Below are positions 14,926 through 22,228 of a DNA stretch of 62,153 nt, one piece after another. The notes under the pieces are model-generated. The model searched no databases, was not told the origin of the DNA, and worked only from the letters and a program-made list of their open reading frames with translations. The stretch spans positions 1 to 62,153 of the forward strand of contig JARIAR010000018.1 in assembly GCA_029257805.1 (NCBI GenBank), given 5' to 3'. Position 1 is the stretch's first letter, and each line of letters starts with the position of its first letter. The DNA is from Blautia sp. (GTDB lineage: Bacteria > Bacillota > Clostridia > Lachnospirales > Lachnospiraceae). A program made the position numbers and the translations under genes.

Positions 14926-15795
14926 TTAAACAGTTACTTTCTTCATACATGCAATAGCAAGTGCCCCGTCTCCAATATGACAGGCAACACTTAATGACAA
15001 CGGTTCTGTATGAATTTCATATCCCGGAAAGGCTTCTTCTATCTCTTTTTTAAATTCTTCCGCCTCTTCTTTATTTCCCGTATATGCTATTTCCAGACAC
15101 ATTTCCCCTGCTTTTGCATAATCAGCAAAACGCTCTTCCAGATCCTTTTGTACTGCTTTTACCATTGTACGTTTTGCCTGTTTCTTGCCTCTTACCTTTG
15201 CATACGCATCCAGCTTTTCTCCCTGAATCTGAAGCACAGGCTTCAAATTTAAAACTGTACCAATAGCAGCTGCTGCAGGTGTGATTCTTCCGCCTTTTTT
15301 CAGATATTTTAAGGTTTCCAGCGTAATATAAATACTGGCTTCTAAGGCTTCTTTCTCTAATATTTCTTTGATTTCTCCGGCACTTTTTCCTGCATCACGA
15401 AGATGAATGGCATCCATGATCGATTGACGAAGGGTTACGGAAATACGCTGATTGTCCACAACCACAACTTTTCCCTCATAATCCCTTGCAAGCCCCATTG
15501 CATTTTCACAGGATGCACTAAGCCCGCTTGACATTGGAATATGTACAATCTCCTCATATTCTTGTAAAAGTGAATCCCAAAGATCACAAACTTCCGCCGG
15601 ACTTGGCTGAGAAGTAGAAATAGATTCATCTTTTTTAAGACGCTCATAAAATTCTTCCTGTGTAAGGGTTATCCCTTCCTGATACATGATTTCATTAATA
15701 TAAAAAGGCATGGGAATTACCGTAATCCCCAACGCATTTGCCTGTTCCTGCGTTATGCCGCTGTTGCTATCTGTGACAATGGCAATCTTTCCCAT
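14926..15795 (-). CDS. DegV-family fatty-acid-binding protein
   Basis: DegV proteins bind a fatty acid and act in the FakA/FakB fatty-acid kinase system as the FakB-type carrier. The 289-residue protein opens with IAIVTDSNSGI, has the SQPSP motif around residues 60-66, the HIPMSSGLSASCENA segment and VVVDNQRIS in the expected positions. AAAGGAG precedes the ATG. It is transcribed from its own promoter and is probably co-transcribed with argS. The FakB role is family knowledge; no fakA is in the window. Confidence 0.92.
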   Translation of the reverse strand: MGKIAIVTDSNSGITQEQANALGITVIPMPFYINEIMYQEGITLTQEEFYERLKKDESISTSQPSPAEVCDLWDSLLQEYEEIVHIPMSSGLSASCENAMGLARDYEGKVVVVDNQRISVTLRQSIMDAIHLRDAGKSAGEIKEILEKEALEASIYITLETLKYLKKGGRITPAAAAIGTVLNLKPVLQIQGEKLDAYAKVRGKKQAKRTMVKAVQKDLEERFADYAKAGEMCLEIAYTGNKEEAEEFKKEIEEAFPGYEIHTEPLSLSVACHIGDGALAIACMKKVTV

Positions 15796-15834
15796 ATTTA
15801 TTCTCCTTTAAAAATAAAAATACATACTATTTGT

Positions 15835-15863
15835 AGTGTAACATATTTTGTCTTTCATCTCAA
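15835..15863 (-). promoter_or_regulatory. Promoter of degV-argS
   Basis: Minus-strand TTGAGA (15863-15858), a 17-bp spacer and TACACT (15840-15835). Its -35 box abuts the -35 box of the divergent LUD promoter, back to back over a CAATTG centre. Confidence 0.65.
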
Positions 15864-15892
15864 TTGAAAATAGAAAAAAAGCATGTTAAAAT
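15864..15892 (+). promoter_or_regulatory. Promoter of the LUD-domain gene
   Basis: Plus-strand TTGAAA (15864-15869), a 17-bp spacer and TAAAAT (15887-15892) lie 25 nt upstream of the start codon. Confidence 0.7.
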
Positions 15893-15916
15893 ATAAGAAA
15901 AAAAGGAGGAATGTTT

Positions 15917-16552
15917 ATGTCATACATGAAAGATAGCTATAAACGCATCAGTGAAACCCTTAAAAAAAATTTTGCCCGACGAGGGATCGATGCCTTTTAC
16001 TGTCCGACAAAAGAAGAAGCCAAAGACCAAATCCTCTCTATGATTCCTAAAGGTTCTTCTGTTACCTGGGGCGGAACAGAATCCATGAGAGAAGCTGGTG
16101 TGTGTGATGCCATTTGCCAAGGAGAGTATGAATTCATTGATCGGACAACTGCTCATACCCCGGAAGAGGCAAGGGCCCTTTATGGAAAAATCGTGTGTGC
16201 TGATTATTTTCTTACCGGAACAAACGCTTTTACAACAGACGGAGAACTTGTAAATATTGATGGAGCCAGCAATCGCGTTGCCTGCATTGCTCACGGTCCT
16301 GCCCACGTCATTATCTTTGCAAGTATGGATAAAATGTGTGCCTCTGTTTCTGATGCCTATGATCGTATCCGCACACAAGCCTGTCCTCCTAATGCCATGC
16401 GCCTTGGATTTAATACCCCATGTGCCAAAACCGGTATCTGCAGCGACTGTTTTAGCCCTGACTGTATCTGCTGCCAGATTCTTGTGACACGCTATTCCCG
16501 CATCCCCGGTCGTATTACAGTTATTTTATGCGGAGAAAAAGCAGGTTTCTGA
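15917..16552 (+). CDS. LUD-domain (lactate utilization, YkgG-like) protein
   Basis: The 211-residue protein is of the LutC/YkgG (DUF162) fold. Recognisable parts are the N-terminal helix (SYKRISETLKKNFARRG), the WGGTESM nucleotide-binding-like turn, GTNAFTTDGELVNIDG, and a C-terminal cysteine cluster (TPCAKTGICSDCFSPDCICC) that could hold a metal or Fe-S centre. The ATG at 15917 is used: GGAGG is 7 nt away, while the ATG two codons earlier is too close. No lutA/lutB partner is adjacent, so it acts alone or with distant subunits. The reaction is not established for stand-alone members. Confidence 0.88.
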   Translation: MSYMKDSYKRISETLKKNFARRGIDAFYCPTKEEAKDQILSMIPKGSSVTWGGTESMREAGVCDAICQGEYEFIDRTTAHTPEEARALYGKIVCADYFLTGTNAFTTDGELVNIDGASNRVACIAHGPAHVIIFASMDKMCASVSDAYDRIRTQACPPNAMRLGFNTPCAKTGICSDCFSPDCICCQILVTRYSRIPGRITVILCGEKAGF

Positions 16553-16573
16553 TATATAAAGGAACCTGCTTTT
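16537..16573. terminator. Bidirectional terminator between LUD and CBM9-like genes
   Basis: The 11-bp arms AAAAGCAGGTT (16537-16547) and AACCTGCTTTT (16563-16573) flank the LUD stop codon. A T-rich run follows on the plus side. Confidence 0.75.
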
Positions 16574-16584
16574 ATTTTTTATCT

Positions 16585-17226
16585 CTATTCTTCTACTTTT
16601 GCTTTTGCAAAATATTGCGGCAAGTGAAAATTAGGTTTCTCATTTTTAATTTCTGAAAAAGTACCATAATGCTCTATTTCCGGTGTCTCGGAAATTTTGT
16701 AAAAATTACAATAGAATGTCTCGCCTTTTCCTACATTAACATCGGTTAACTCTTTTATAAACGTTTCCGGAATAAGGATTTTCACACCCCAACAATCTTC
16801 GTCCTTATGCACAACTGGCAGCAGGTTCTCATATGTTTCTTCCTGAAGATGACTTCTTCCCTTTCTTCCTTTTCCATATGCTGCATACAAAGCTCCTGCT
16901 GCATTCATTTCAAAATTTACATACATAGAATTTTCGCGGATTACTCCATCCTGGTCTGCAAATCCCAGAAAAATTTCCATTGCACTGTCATCACATACAC
17001 GAAATCCCGGTACTTTTCCACTTTTTCCGTTTTCCATATTTGTTTCGGTTCTGGGATTCTCTTCCTTACAATACATTTCCACATAAAGACCCTGCCCTTC
17101 CAGATATCCCATATATCCCCATGTTTCCGGCTTTGGTCCATCTACCCATTGATACTGATTAATATCAAAACGCTGACACTTTGTAATTTCTTCCTTGTTT
17201 TTGATTCTTTTCACCAGGTATTCCAA
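16585..17226 (-). CDS. CBM9-like carbohydrate-binding-domain protein
   Basis: The 213-residue cytoplasmic-looking protein resembles the carbohydrate-binding family 9-like/DOMON beta-sandwich. Supporting features are NQYQWVDGPKPETWGYMGY, a sugar-site-like tryptophan region, the segment EIFLGF, and NFEMNAAGALYAAYG, where the family often has a conserved Asn. No signal peptide is visible. The start is TTG at 17226, with AAGGAGG 8 nt upstream; a longer frame to 17412 would overlap the preceding gene and has no site. It is last in the malF-malG-adaptor-MacB-like operon, 26 nt after the MacB-like gene. The location suggests sensing or handling of a glycan, but this is inference. Confidence 0.7.
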   Translation of the reverse strand: MEYLVKRIKNKEEITKCQRFDINQYQWVDGPKPETWGYMGYLEGQGLYVEMYCKEENPRTETNMENGKSGKVPGFRVCDDSAMEIFLGFADQDGVIRENSMYVNFEMNAAGALYAAYGKGRKGRSHLQEETYENLLPVVHKDEDCWGVKILIPETFIKELTDVNVGKGETFYCNFYKISETPEIEHYGTFSEIKNEKPNFHLPQYFAKAKVEE

Positions 17227-17252
17227 AATGAAATCCTCCTTTAAGTGTTCTG

Positions 17253-18251
17253 TTATTTTTCTCTCATTATAACTCTTTCCCCCAAAAGGTACAATAAAAA
17301 TGCACCAAAAGAATAACTGACTGTTTTTATTGTCAGCAAAATCTGTTCTGCCTGCATAACCGTTTTCGGAAGCATAAGAAAATTTTTTATTTCTGCTACT
17401 GTCACATTCCATTTTTCAGACCAAAACGAAAAATCCGACCATTTTCCCGGTATCCATTCTGCCGGAAATTCCATTTCCGTAACAAACCAGCACAGGAAAA
17501 AAACTATGACAAAACAGCTTGCCCCCATCCATATATAGTACATCCGTTTATTTTCTCTATTTTCTTTTCTTTCTCTATCTGCCAGCAAAAAAAGATCACA
17601 GCATAGCATACCAGGAAAAAGCATCAGAACAAAAAAAGCAATCTTTTTCACCGGAAACTCTCTTACAATATTTCCGGAAAGTCCCTGTCTTAAAAGAAAC
17701 GCTTCTGCAGCATCTTTCTTTGTCTCCTTTTCCTGCGGTCGTATGAACATCCGTGAATACATATCCTCCTTGTTATGAGAATGAATGATCATAACCGGCT
17801 GTTTCCACGGAAAAATCTGTCTTACCATATACGTTTTTCCGTTTAAAAAAATCTCACTTCCAATCACATTTTCACTTCCAAAAAGTGCATAAGCTGTCCC
17901 CTTATCAATCACACACCCATGTATGTCTTCTTCTGCAAATCCTTGTATATATTCATCATACAAAGCGGCATTTCCCAGTATTTCACATAGCCATACACTC
18001 TGTTGCCTTTCATATGTTTTAACTTGTGCTGTATGCATTCCTTTATCCAATAAAAAGCAAACATCTATGGGATTTTCTTTCTGTTTCTCATCCTCCAATA
18101 TCCTTAATGCCTGATTTCTGTCCGGATACTCCCCTGTAAAGAACAAAGAAACACTTTCATTTTCTCTTATCTGTACATAAGATATTACTCCTCTCCAAAA
18201 GCAAATCCCCGCACATATCCATAATACCCATTTCTTCTTTTTACCTGTCAT
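17253..18251 (-). CDS. MacB-like membrane protein (no ATPase domain), unknown substrate
   Basis: The 332-residue protein begins with a transmembrane helix (residues 9-26). An extracytoplasmic region of about 170 residues resembles a MacB/FtsX periplasmic core (CVIDKGTAYALFGSENVIGS, then a strand-turn NGKTYMVRQIF). The C-terminal half has about three hydrophobic segments. That order is typical of MacB permeases, but the length is short and similarity is by eye. The ATG overlaps the adaptor stop codon as ATGA, so the two are co-translated. Its place in an operon with sugar-type permeases, and with no ATP-binding subunit, is unusual. Confidence 0.6.
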   Translation of the reverse strand: MTGKKKKWVLWICAGICFWRGVISYVQIRENESVSLFFTGEYPDRNQALRILEDEKQKENPIDVCFLLDKGMHTAQVKTYERQQSVWLCEILGNAALYDEYIQGFAEEDIHGCVIDKGTAYALFGSENVIGSEIFLNGKTYMVRQIFPWKQPVMIIHSHNKEDMYSRMFIRPQEKETKKDAAEAFLLRQGLSGNIVREFPVKKIAFFVLMLFPGMLCCDLFLLADRERKENRENKRMYYIWMGASCFVIVFFLCWFVTEMEFPAEWIPGKWSDFSFWSEKWNVTVAEIKNFLMLPKTVMQAEQILLTIKTVSYSFGAFLLYLLGERVIMREK

Positions 18252-19669
18252 CCCTTTTGCAGACGCACGCGACTGCCCTCCCCTACTTCTCGATCTGTCC
18301 TTATAATAATCTGCTGATCACTGGAAAGTCCTCCTTCTTCCAGAGCCGCATACGATTGATTTTTATCCTTTACTATTACTTCCATTTTTCTCGCTACAAG
18401 TATTTCTCCCAAAATGGTATCCTTCTTCTCTGTTACAAATACAAACTTTCTTCCATTTTCTTCTCGTAACGCAGATAAAGGTATGCACGTATCATAAGGA
18501 CCTTCTTCTCTTTCAATAAAAAATTCTGCTTTTTCTCCTATTTCCAAAGTGTTTTCCGGTATTAAAACAGAAATCCTCCTGAGATTTTCATCTTCCTGGA
18601 CTTCTGAAACAGATTCTAAAACAGCATCTGTAATCTCTTTTTCTCCACTTCCTTTTACCCGCACTTTTCCCCCTACTTCTATGTACTTCAAATCTTCTTT
18701 ATCTATCTCCCCTGTTATACGCAGATTTCCTTTTATTTCATATAAAACAACAGCTGCTTCTTCGGTTGTCTGTCCCCCTACTGCAGCCGACATCCGTTTT
18801 ACAATTCCTTCTGAAGCTGCATTTACCTTTCCTCCTGCATCTAACAATGCCTGAAGTTTTGCAACCTCTTTCTGTACAAATGCTAATTCTGCTTCTGCAT
18901 TTTCCATACTTCCATCGGTCCCGTCTGCAATTTCTGAATCCTGAATTTCCCACTCTGCTGTAAGAACTTCTTTATTTCTCGCCATAACAATCTGATTTAA
19001 AACTTCCTCTTTTGCACGAATCTCATCCTGAAGAGCCTGTTCCTGCTCTTTTGAACCAATCTGCTCCTGTGGAAGATTCTCAGAGTGTTCTCCTGATCCC
19101 AAATCTTCTGTCGTTCCATCAGATAAAGTAAAATCCTGATTTTCCATCTTTGCTTTTTCATCATAAAAGTCCTGAAGTTTTTGTTTGGCTATATCCACTT
19201 CTATTTGTGCGTTTGCCATATTTATATCTCCATTTTTTATAACCTCATTATAGTTTTCTTTTGCTCTGGAGACTGCATGATCTTTTTTTATTTTTTCTAT
19301 TGAATCTGCACTTTTCAAATCTTCTATTTTTCTGGAAAGCACAGCTACCTCCTCTTTTTTCTTAGAAAGACTCTCCTGTAAACTTTCCCTGGAAAGTTCT
19401 AAAAGTTCTTCTCCTTCTTTCACTTTTTGTCCTTCTTTTACAAAAACGCTCTCTATCTTCTGCCCTGCCTGTACAAACAATGCCTTTTCCCGGGTTCCCT
19501 CTACGGTTCCGCTTCCCTGCACAATATGGGTGATTACCTGATTTTGCATAGACTTTGTATCTACTATTGCAACACTTAAGGAATCTGCTGCTCTGGACAA
19601 TACGGTAAATATAAACATGGCTATAAAAAAAAGAAAAATCCATTTTACTAATTTTTTTTGTTGTTTCAT
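18248..19669 (-). CDS. MacA/HlyD-type membrane-fusion (adaptor) protein
   Basis: The 473-residue protein has an N-terminal transmembrane anchor (residues 9-27) and a first half of a lipoyl/biotinyl-like domain (VFVKEGQKVKEGEELLELS). A long coiled-coil hairpin (about 85-290) is broken by an acidic Gly/Glu/Gln-rich loop, followed by the second lipoyl half and beta-barrel (GKVRVKGSGEKEITDAVLE, IPENTLEIGEKAEFFIE). In Gram-positive cells such adaptors link an ABC permease to an extracellular partner. The start has AAGGAG 7 nt upstream. It begins 3 nt after the malG-like gene and overlaps the MacB-like gene. Confidence 0.82.
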   Translation of the reverse strand: MKQQKKLVKWIFLFFIAMFIFTVLSRAADSLSVAIVDTKSMQNQVITHIVQGSGTVEGTREKALFVQAGQKIESVFVKEGQKVKEGEELLELSRESLQESLSKKKEEVAVLSRKIEDLKSADSIEKIKKDHAVSRAKENYNEVIKNGDINMANAQIEVDIAKQKLQDFYDEKAKMENQDFTLSDGTTEDLGSGEHSENLPQEQIGSKEQEQALQDEIRAKEEVLNQIVMARNKEVLTAEWEIQDSEIADGTDGSMENAEAELAFVQKEVAKLQALLDAGGKVNAASEGIVKRMSAAVGGQTTEEAAVVLYEIKGNLRITGEIDKEDLKYIEVGGKVRVKGSGEKEITDAVLESVSEVQEDENLRRISVLIPENTLEIGEKAEFFIEREEGPYDTCIPLSALREENGRKFVFVTEKKDTILGEILVARKMEVIVKDKNQSYAALEEGGLSSDQQIIIRTDREVGEGSRVRLQKG

Positions 19670-19672
19670 CTT

Positions 19673-20506
19673 TTACTCCTTAATAGCTGTCGAAATAATT
19701 CCCTGTTCTAAATAATCCTGCCCTGCAAGAAAAACAAAAACTGCAGGAAGAAGTACGATGACAGATGCCGCCAACGAAAGCCCGGCTTCTTGTATATTAA
19801 TATTCGGTAAAAATAAAGACAGTGGCCACAATCCTTTTGTTTTTAAAAAAGCCATTGGCTGTTCAATCAGATTCCAGTATTCCAAGAACCCAAGAACCAG
19901 TACGGAAATAATCCCCGGTGATCCAATGGGCAATCCAATCCTAATAAACAAACTAATTTCTCCTGCCCCGTCAAGCCTTGCGGCTTCCATAAGTGCCTCT
20001 GGAATTCCCTTAAAGAAGCGATACATAATAAAGACAGGAAATGTAGAAAAAGCAGCGGGGAAAATAATTCCCCAAAGGGAATCTAAAAGTTTCATTTTAT
20101 CCAAAACAAGATAGTTGCTCAACATCATAACCTGAAACGGCATCATCATTAATGCAATATATAAGGTAAACATTATTTTTTTTCCTGGAAAATTAAATCT
20201 TGCAAATCCCCAAGCTGCCGGCACTCCTGTCAAAATCTGTCCCATCAGTATCCCTGCTGTCAGCTTCACAGAATTCCAAAACATTACAAAAAATTCCGGA
20301 GAATCAAGAAGCAGTTCCACATAAGATCGCAGGGTGGGATACTGTGGAAATATTCTCCAGGATGCATAGCCCTCTGTTCCGGTCATTATAGGAAGAAGAT
20401 GATTTAATTCTCCTTCCCCCATAAAAGAACCGGCAATCAAAAACCATATGGGAAAAACAAAAATACATCCAAGTATTATCACAAAACAAGATCCTGTTTT
20501 TTTCAT
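19673..20506 (-). CDS. Carbohydrate-type ABC transporter permease, MalG family
   Basis: This 277-residue inner-membrane permease of CUT1-type importers has six predicted hydrophobic segments and the EAA cytoplasmic loop (EALMEAARLDGAGEISLFIRIGLP, near residues 180-203) that docks to the ATPase. ATG at 20506 is preferred (GGAG 8 nt upstream) over 20527. It starts 5 nt after the malF-like stop. No ATP-binding subunit is encoded nearby, as is common for systems sharing an MsmK-type ATPase encoded elsewhere. Confidence 0.93.
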   Translation of the reverse strand: MKKTGSCFVIILGCIFVFPIWFLIAGSFMGEGELNHLLPIMTGTEGYASWRIFPQYPTLRSYVELLLDSPEFFVMFWNSVKLTAGILMGQILTGVPAAWGFARFNFPGKKIMFTLYIALMMMPFQVMMLSNYLVLDKMKLLDSLWGIIFPAAFSTFPVFIMYRFFKGIPEALMEAARLDGAGEISLFIRIGLPIGSPGIISVLVLGFLEYWNLIEQPMAFLKTKGLWPLSLFLPNINIQEAGLSLAASVIVLLPAVFVFLAGQDYLEQGIISTAIKE

Positions 20507-20511
20507 CTTTG

Positions 20512-21354
20512 TCACTCCCCTTCCCATATTCTTTGCAGGATAAAAATCAAAGCCAAAATTACAGAACCCGTCATTACAGCAGCTGCTGACATCTTATCAA
20601 AGGACAAATCTCGATACCAATTATTAAAAAGATGCTGAAGAAGATACATTTTTTCCTGAGGGTAATCACCTGCAACCAGATACGCTTCTCGAAACACTTT
20701 AAAACCATTAAGAAGAGATAACACTACAATTGTAAAAAGCGATGGCAGCAAAAGTGGCATCGTAATTTTTGTAAAACACTTCCATTCCCCTGCACCATCT
20801 ACTTTGGCCGATTCATACAAAGATCTGTTAATTCCCGCAAGTCCTGCCATCCAAAGAACGATGTCATATCCCAGATTTCTCCATATATAACTAAATACAA
20901 GTACATAAAAAGAAGCCTCTGTATTCATCCAATCGATGCCTTTCATGGAACATAATTCCAGAGCGTGATTCAATAAACCTTGTTTATGAAAAATCAATTT
21001 CCACAAAAATACAACAGACGCAACAGGAATTGCCATAGGAAACAAGAAAAAGCTTTTTGTTATCTGTCTGAAATATTTTTGTCTGGAAAGAAACACAGCT
21101 ATCAGAAGAGACAGACTTACAAGAAGAGGAATGCATATTCCAAAAAATCGAAGGGTATTTTTCCCTGCTAATTGAAATGCCTCGTTGAAAATAACGGTTC
21201 TATAATTTTGAAATCCTGTAAACTTTTCACTAACCGCCCCAAAAAATGACCGTCTGATTACATCCATATAAGGAAAAATCCAAAACAAACAAACTCCCAC
21301 AAAACTTGGTATTATGAAAAAAAAGCCTTTCCACCCCTGCTTTCTTTTGCTCAT
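20512..21354 (-). CDS. Carbohydrate-type ABC transporter permease, MalF/UgpA family
   Basis: The partner permease of 280 residues has six hydrophobic segments and the EAA loop (ESAKVDGAGEWKCFTKITMPLL). It is first in the minus-strand operon malF-malG-adaptor-MacB-like-CBM9, with AAGGAGG upstream of the ATG. The promoter lies in the divergent region shared with the response-regulator gene and carries TTAGAG direct repeats. The matching solute-binding protein is encoded beyond the regulator gene. Confidence 0.93.
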   Translation of the reverse strand: MSKRKQGWKGFFFIIPSFVGVCLFWIFPYMDVIRRSFFGAVSEKFTGFQNYRTVIFNEAFQLAGKNTLRFFGICIPLLVSLSLLIAVFLSRQKYFRQITKSFFLFPMAIPVASVVFLWKLIFHKQGLLNHALELCSMKGIDWMNTEASFYVLVFSYIWRNLGYDIVLWMAGLAGINRSLYESAKVDGAGEWKCFTKITMPLLLPSLFTIVVLSLLNGFKVFREAYLVAGDYPQEKMYLLQHLFNNWYRDLSFDKMSAAAVMTGSVILALIFILQRIWEGE

Positions 21355-21397
21355 AAATCTTCTCCTCCTTTTATAATGCTTACGATACCAGACTTCT

Positions 21398-21414
21398 CTC
21401 TAAGTTTTCTCTAA
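21398..21414. promoter_or_regulatory. CTCTAA direct repeats, putative response-regulator box (malF side)
   Basis: CTCTAA-N5-CTCTAA has an 11-bp period, about one helical turn, typical of OmpR-family binding sites. On the minus strand the first TTAGAG is followed by TGGTATCGT, a -10-like element at 21387, at the same distance as in the two plus-strand promoters of this locus. It is proposed to drive malF onward. Confidence 0.6.
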
Positions 21415-21427
21415 TATTTCTTTTTTC

Positions 21428-21461
21428 TTTAGAGATAACTTTTAGATTTTTATGGTATAAT
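21428..21461 (+). promoter_or_regulatory. Promoter of the response-regulator gene with TTTAGA repeats
   Basis: TTTAGAG (21428) and TTTAGA (21441) start 13 bp apart, and TATAAT (21456-21461) is preceded by TATGG. The same elements with identical spacing lie upstream of the histidine-kinase gene at 24632-24665. No normal -35 box is present, which suits an activated promoter. Confidence 0.7.
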
Positions 21462-21494
21462 GACATACAATCTTTATGGAAAGCAGGAAAAAAA

Positions 21495-22172
21495 ATGAAA
21501 ATTTTAATTATTGAAGATGATAAAGAACTTGCCAACTCTATCAAATTCCAATTAGAAAAAGAAGATTTTGCAGTGGATTTATGTCATGATGGAGAAGAGG
21601 GACTTTATTACATGCAGGAAAAAATACACGATCTGATTATTCTAGACAGAATGCTTCCACATATGGATGGGGTTTCTCTCTTAAAAGAAGCACGGCGTAC
21701 TCATATTTCTACGCCTGTTATTTTTCTTACTGCCCTTGGAGAATTGAATGATAAAATTCAGGGACTGGAATGCGGAGCAGATGACTACATGATCAAACCT
21801 TTTGCCTTTGAAGAACTTCTTGCACGAATCCATTGTCTTATGCGCCGTCCCGGAAAATGGGATGATTCTTCCATTTTACGTCTTGGAGATGTTTCCTTTG
21901 ATCCGGAAAGCAATCTTCTCTCCAAAAATGAACAAACCTGCACATTGTCCAAACGAGAAAGTGACCTTTTAGAAATTTTTCTTCGCAATCCCGGACAAAC
22001 CCTTACCCGTTCTACACTTTTAAATCGTGTATGGGGCATTGATAGTGATGTAGAAGACGGAAATCTTGATAACTATATTCATTTTTTAAGACGCCGCCTA
22101 AAATCCATAAACAGTACACTGAATTTAAAAACGATCCGAAGCGTTGGCTACTGTATGGAAGTCTTTCGCTGA
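21495..22172 (+). CDS. OmpR/PhoB-family response regulator
   Basis: The 225-residue regulator has a receiver domain with acidic pocket IEDD, phosphoacceptor Asp51 (ILDRMLP), Thr79 and Lys101, and a C-terminal winged-helix DNA-binding domain (LSKRESDLLEIF, then RSTLLNRVWG and RSVGYCMEVF). It lies between the minus-strand permease operon and the minus-strand solute-binding gene and points the other way. Its natural partner is the kinase encoded 2.5 kb downstream on the same strand. The duplicated promoter repeats suggest that it controls itself, the transporter operons and the kinase. Confidence 0.96.
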   Translation: MKILIIEDDKELANSIKFQLEKEDFAVDLCHDGEEGLYYMQEKIHDLIILDRMLPHMDGVSLLKEARRTHISTPVIFLTALGELNDKIQGLECGADDYMIKPFAFEELLARIHCLMRRPGKWDDSSILRLGDVSFDPESNLLSKNEQTCTLSKRESDLLEIFLRNPGQTLTRSTLLNRVWGIDSDVEDGNLDNYIHFLRRRLKSINSTLNLKTIRSVGYCMEVFR

Positions 22173-22184
22173 TTTTATATAACT

Positions 22185-22222
22185 AAAAAAGACTCTTCAC
22201 TTAAATGCGAAGAGTCTTTTTT
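22185..22222. terminator. Bidirectional terminator between response regulator and solute-binding gene
   Basis: The 14-bp arms AAAAAAGACTCTTC (22185-22198) and GAAGAGTCTTTTTT (22209-22222) have a 10-nt loop. The A and T flanks serve both strands. Confidence 0.9.
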
Positions 22223-22228
22223 CTAATT

